Of a stretch of 5,499 nt of DNA, positions 4,192 to 5,499 are shown in pieces. The notes beneath the pieces were generated by a model that worked only from the letters and a program-made list of their open reading frames with translations, was not told where the DNA came from and did not search any database. The DNA comes from JBKHDT01 sp049974825. Lineage in GTDB: Bacteria; Pseudomonadota; Gammaproteobacteria; Halothiobacillales; Halothiobacillaceae. Both the position numbers and the translations under genes were made by a program. Numbering within the stretch: position 1 is the first letter of the stretch; each line of letters begins with the position of its first letter. Location of the stretch: contig JBNGDJ010000136.1 in NCBI GenBank assembly GCA_049974825.1, positions 1 to 5,499 on the forward strand. The letters run 5' to 3'.

Positions 4192-5190
4192 TCACTCAAC
4201 CACCTCCGCAATCTGCAGAAGGCTCACCGGAGGAAAAAGCCCGATGTCCCGTGCCATGGACAGGTTCACGGTAATGGCGAACTCGGTCATTCGGGCAATC
4301 GGCAGGTCGCCCGGACGCGTGCCACCGACGAGGATCTTTTCCACCTGCTGCCCGGCGAGGCGCCCTACTTCGTAGTAGCTGGCAGCCACGGAGATCAATG
4401 CATCGCCCTCTTGGGCGGCCTCCTCGTAGGGACTGATGACGGGCAGTCCGACACCCCTCGCGGAAGCACCCAGGATGGCACTGTTGGCCTGCAGGAAAGA
4501 CGAGCTCCCGACGTAGAGGAAGTCGGCCCCCTCACGCGCCAGTTCGCGGACAATTCTGGGAATATCCTCGACCGCCGGCATGCCTTCCTCCGCAAGGGGG
4601 AGAGCCGCCGCCACGAGTTGGAAGCCCTCTGCCTCCGCCAGTCCTTCGAGCTCGCGGTACTTGAGAACCGAGTTCTGCTCGTTCGCGTTATAGATCAGCC
4701 CCAGCGTTTCGAATGTCGGCAGGTAACTCCGGATGGTCTGGATCGTTACGGTCTCCGGCATCCGGTTATAGGTGCCGGTCACGTTCGGCCGACCTGTCGC
4801 GTCGAGCGATTTCACGATGCCCGAGCCGACCGGGTCGGCGACAATCATGAAGACCTGCGGGATCTCATGGTTGTACGCCGGATCATCGAGCTGGCTCATG
4901 TCTCCTGCGATCGCCCTCGTGACGCTGGTGCCCCAACTGACGATCAGGTCCGGATTGAGCTCACGCGCCGCTTTGAGCATCGAAGGGAGGGCGTTGTTAT
5001 CCTGCCCTGCGTCCCGAACGTGGATGTTCACGGCTTTATCCAGCCCGTCAAGATAGTCCGTGAGTCCCTGGCAGGCCTCTTCGCACCCTCGCCAGGTGGC
5101 GATCAGGATGTCTGTATCATCGGCCTCGGAGATGGTCGGGACCCCTCCGAGTATAGCTGCGGTCAGGAGTAAACAAAAATTTCTCAACAT
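4192..5190 (-). CDS. ABC-type periplasmic binding protein, ABC_sub_bind family
   Basis: A 332-residue member of the ABC transporter substrate-binding family PF04392 (COG2984), with a two-lobed Rossmann-like fold. Residues 1-23 form a Sec signal peptide (RNFCLLLTAAILGGVP, cleavage near SEA-DD); the Cys at 6 is not in a lipobox, so the protein is probably soluble in the periplasm. Visible landmarks are NPDLIVSWGTSVTRAI (about 78-93), IPQVFMIVADPVGSGIV (about 109-125), NVTGTY (about 136-141), the second-lobe start LGLIYNANEQNS, GADFLYVGSSSF, and the closing FAITVNLSMARDIGLFPP. The length is normal. ATG 5190 follows AGAGGGG with a 5-nt spacer and overlaps the stop of the upstream membrane protein gene by 7 nt, implying translational coupling. 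No ATP-binding subunit is visible in the window. The ligand is not predictable: relatives bind amino acids such as tryptophan, or unknown solutes, and some serve sensors. Confidence 0.85.
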   Translation of the reverse strand: MLRNFCLLLTAAILGGVPTISEADDTDILIATWRGCEEACQGLTDYLDGLDKAVNIHVRDAGQDNNALPSMLKAARELNPDLIVSWGTSVTRAIAGDMSQLDDPAYNHEIPQVFMIVADPVGSGIVKSLDATGRPNVTGTYNRMPETVTIQTIRSYLPTFETLGLIYNANEQNSVLKYRELEGLAEAEGFQLVAAALPLAEEGMPAVEDIPRIVRELAREGADFLYVGSSSFLQANSAILGASARGVGLPVISPYEEAAQEGDALISVAASYYEVGRLAGQQVEKILVGGTRPGDLPIARMTEFAITVNLSMARDIGLFPPVSLLQIAEVVE

Positions 5191-5499
5191 GGATGCCCCT
5201 CTTTTTTATTACGCGCCAGCGCCACATCCGCGACTGTGAATAGGATCATGCCCGCCACAACGACGACGCCAAGCAGAGGCCCGATCGACGCGAGCCGTCC
5301 CACACTACTAAGGGCCGCGGCGAGGATCAGCCCGGACAGCGCACCTGCACGCTCAAGGAAGCGGAGGATCGAGACCGGGCGCGTGGAGGCGCCCCCGAGA
5401 TCGAGTGCGAGGGCATATATGGGAGAGCGGAGAAGCGCGTGCCCTGCTCCGACACCGAGCACGACGACGGCCGTCGCCCAGGCGCCGGACTGAAAATTC
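5184..5499 (-). CDS. C-terminal part of membrane protein, probably MFS transporter
   Basis: The frame is open to the window edge, so only the last 104 residues are seen; the in-frame GTG at 5462 is internal, not the start. Three hydrophobic stretches are visible: WATAVVVLGVGAGHALLRSP leading into IYALALDLGG, then ERAGALSGLILAAALSSVG, then IGPLLGVVVVAGMILFTVAD, followed by a short basic tail (ARNKKEGHPC). The GxGxG...SPIYALALxLG segment and the ExxGALSGL segment resemble TM10 and TM11 of major facilitator transporters, making the last stretch TM12. Another polytopic membrane protein cannot be excluded. Its stop (TGA, 5184-5186) lies inside the first codons of the binding protein gene, so the two belong to one operon. 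Confidence 0.6.
   Translation of the reverse strand, partial: NFQSGAWATAVVVLGVGAGHALLRSPIYALALDLGGASTRPVSILRFLERAGALSGLILAAALSSVGRLASIGPLLGVVVVAGMILFTVADVALARNKKEGHPC

Noticed and set aside
3980..4195. 71-codon minus-strand frame directly after the binding protein gene
   Set aside because: It would start at a GTG overlapping the stop, but there is no ribosome site and no recognisable protein. It lies in the rearranged junction.
4003..5172. 389-codon plus-strand open frame opposite the binding protein gene
   Set aside because: It is antisense to a gene with a clear signal peptide, family landmarks and a ribosome site. Its own translation shows no recognisable domain and begins in the desaturase junction.

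Overview
The window looks like a piece of an alphaproteobacterial genome, probably Rhodobacterales or Rhizobiales. It is GC-rich and carries several small protein families that I know mainly from that class: a DUF982 protein, an 'RPIDLD' protein and small Lys/Arg-rich proteins. It also has a perfect GGAAC-N17-CGTT element, the promoter signature of the alphaproteobacterial general stress sigma factor EcfG. The genus cannot be fixed from the sequence. I see no tRNA, rRNA, CRISPR array or intact insertion sequence.

Layout. (1) Positions 1-774, plus strand: the end of a secreted protein made of seven cysteine-paired repeats of 31-34 residues, with its start outside the window. (2) Positions 775-1015: no gene; one GC-rich hairpin at 892-917. 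(3) Positions 1016-1891: two small uncharacterised genes, the second probably starting at GTG 1580 just after a strong hairpin. (4) Positions 1892-2636: no intact gene. This stretch holds a nested inverted repeat (1941-2018), a frameshifted remnant of a transglutaminase N-terminal-like gene (about 2109-2350) and the upstream region of the cold-shock gene. (5) Positions 2637-2843: an intact CspA-family cold-shock gene with its own terminator (2868-2900). (6) Positions 2964-3236: a DUF982 gene. (7) Positions 3241-3619: an EcfG-type promoter, a 5' UTR hairpin and a small basic protein gene. (8) Positions 3696-4184: a wrecked fatty acid desaturase gene. (9) Positions 4192-5499, minus strand: an ABC-type periplasmic binding protein (ABC_sub_bind family) overlapping by 7 nt the end of an upstream membrane protein that looks like an MFS transporter and runs out of the window.

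How it fits together. The middle (1016-3619) is a run of very small, mostly uncharacterised genes mixed with gene debris, as in accessory or genome-plasticity regions. The EcfG motif and the cold-shock gene suggest that at least part of it serves stress adaptation; this is inference, and only the 81-aa gene has a directly visible stress promoter. The minus-strand pair is a separate, translationally coupled unit, likely for solute sensing or uptake. It converges on the desaturase remnant.

I did not find a convincing new defence or mobile system. The most useful observations are the EcfG promoter with its leader hairpin, the two pseudogenes that only show when frames are joined or key residues checked, and the seven-repeat secreted protein.
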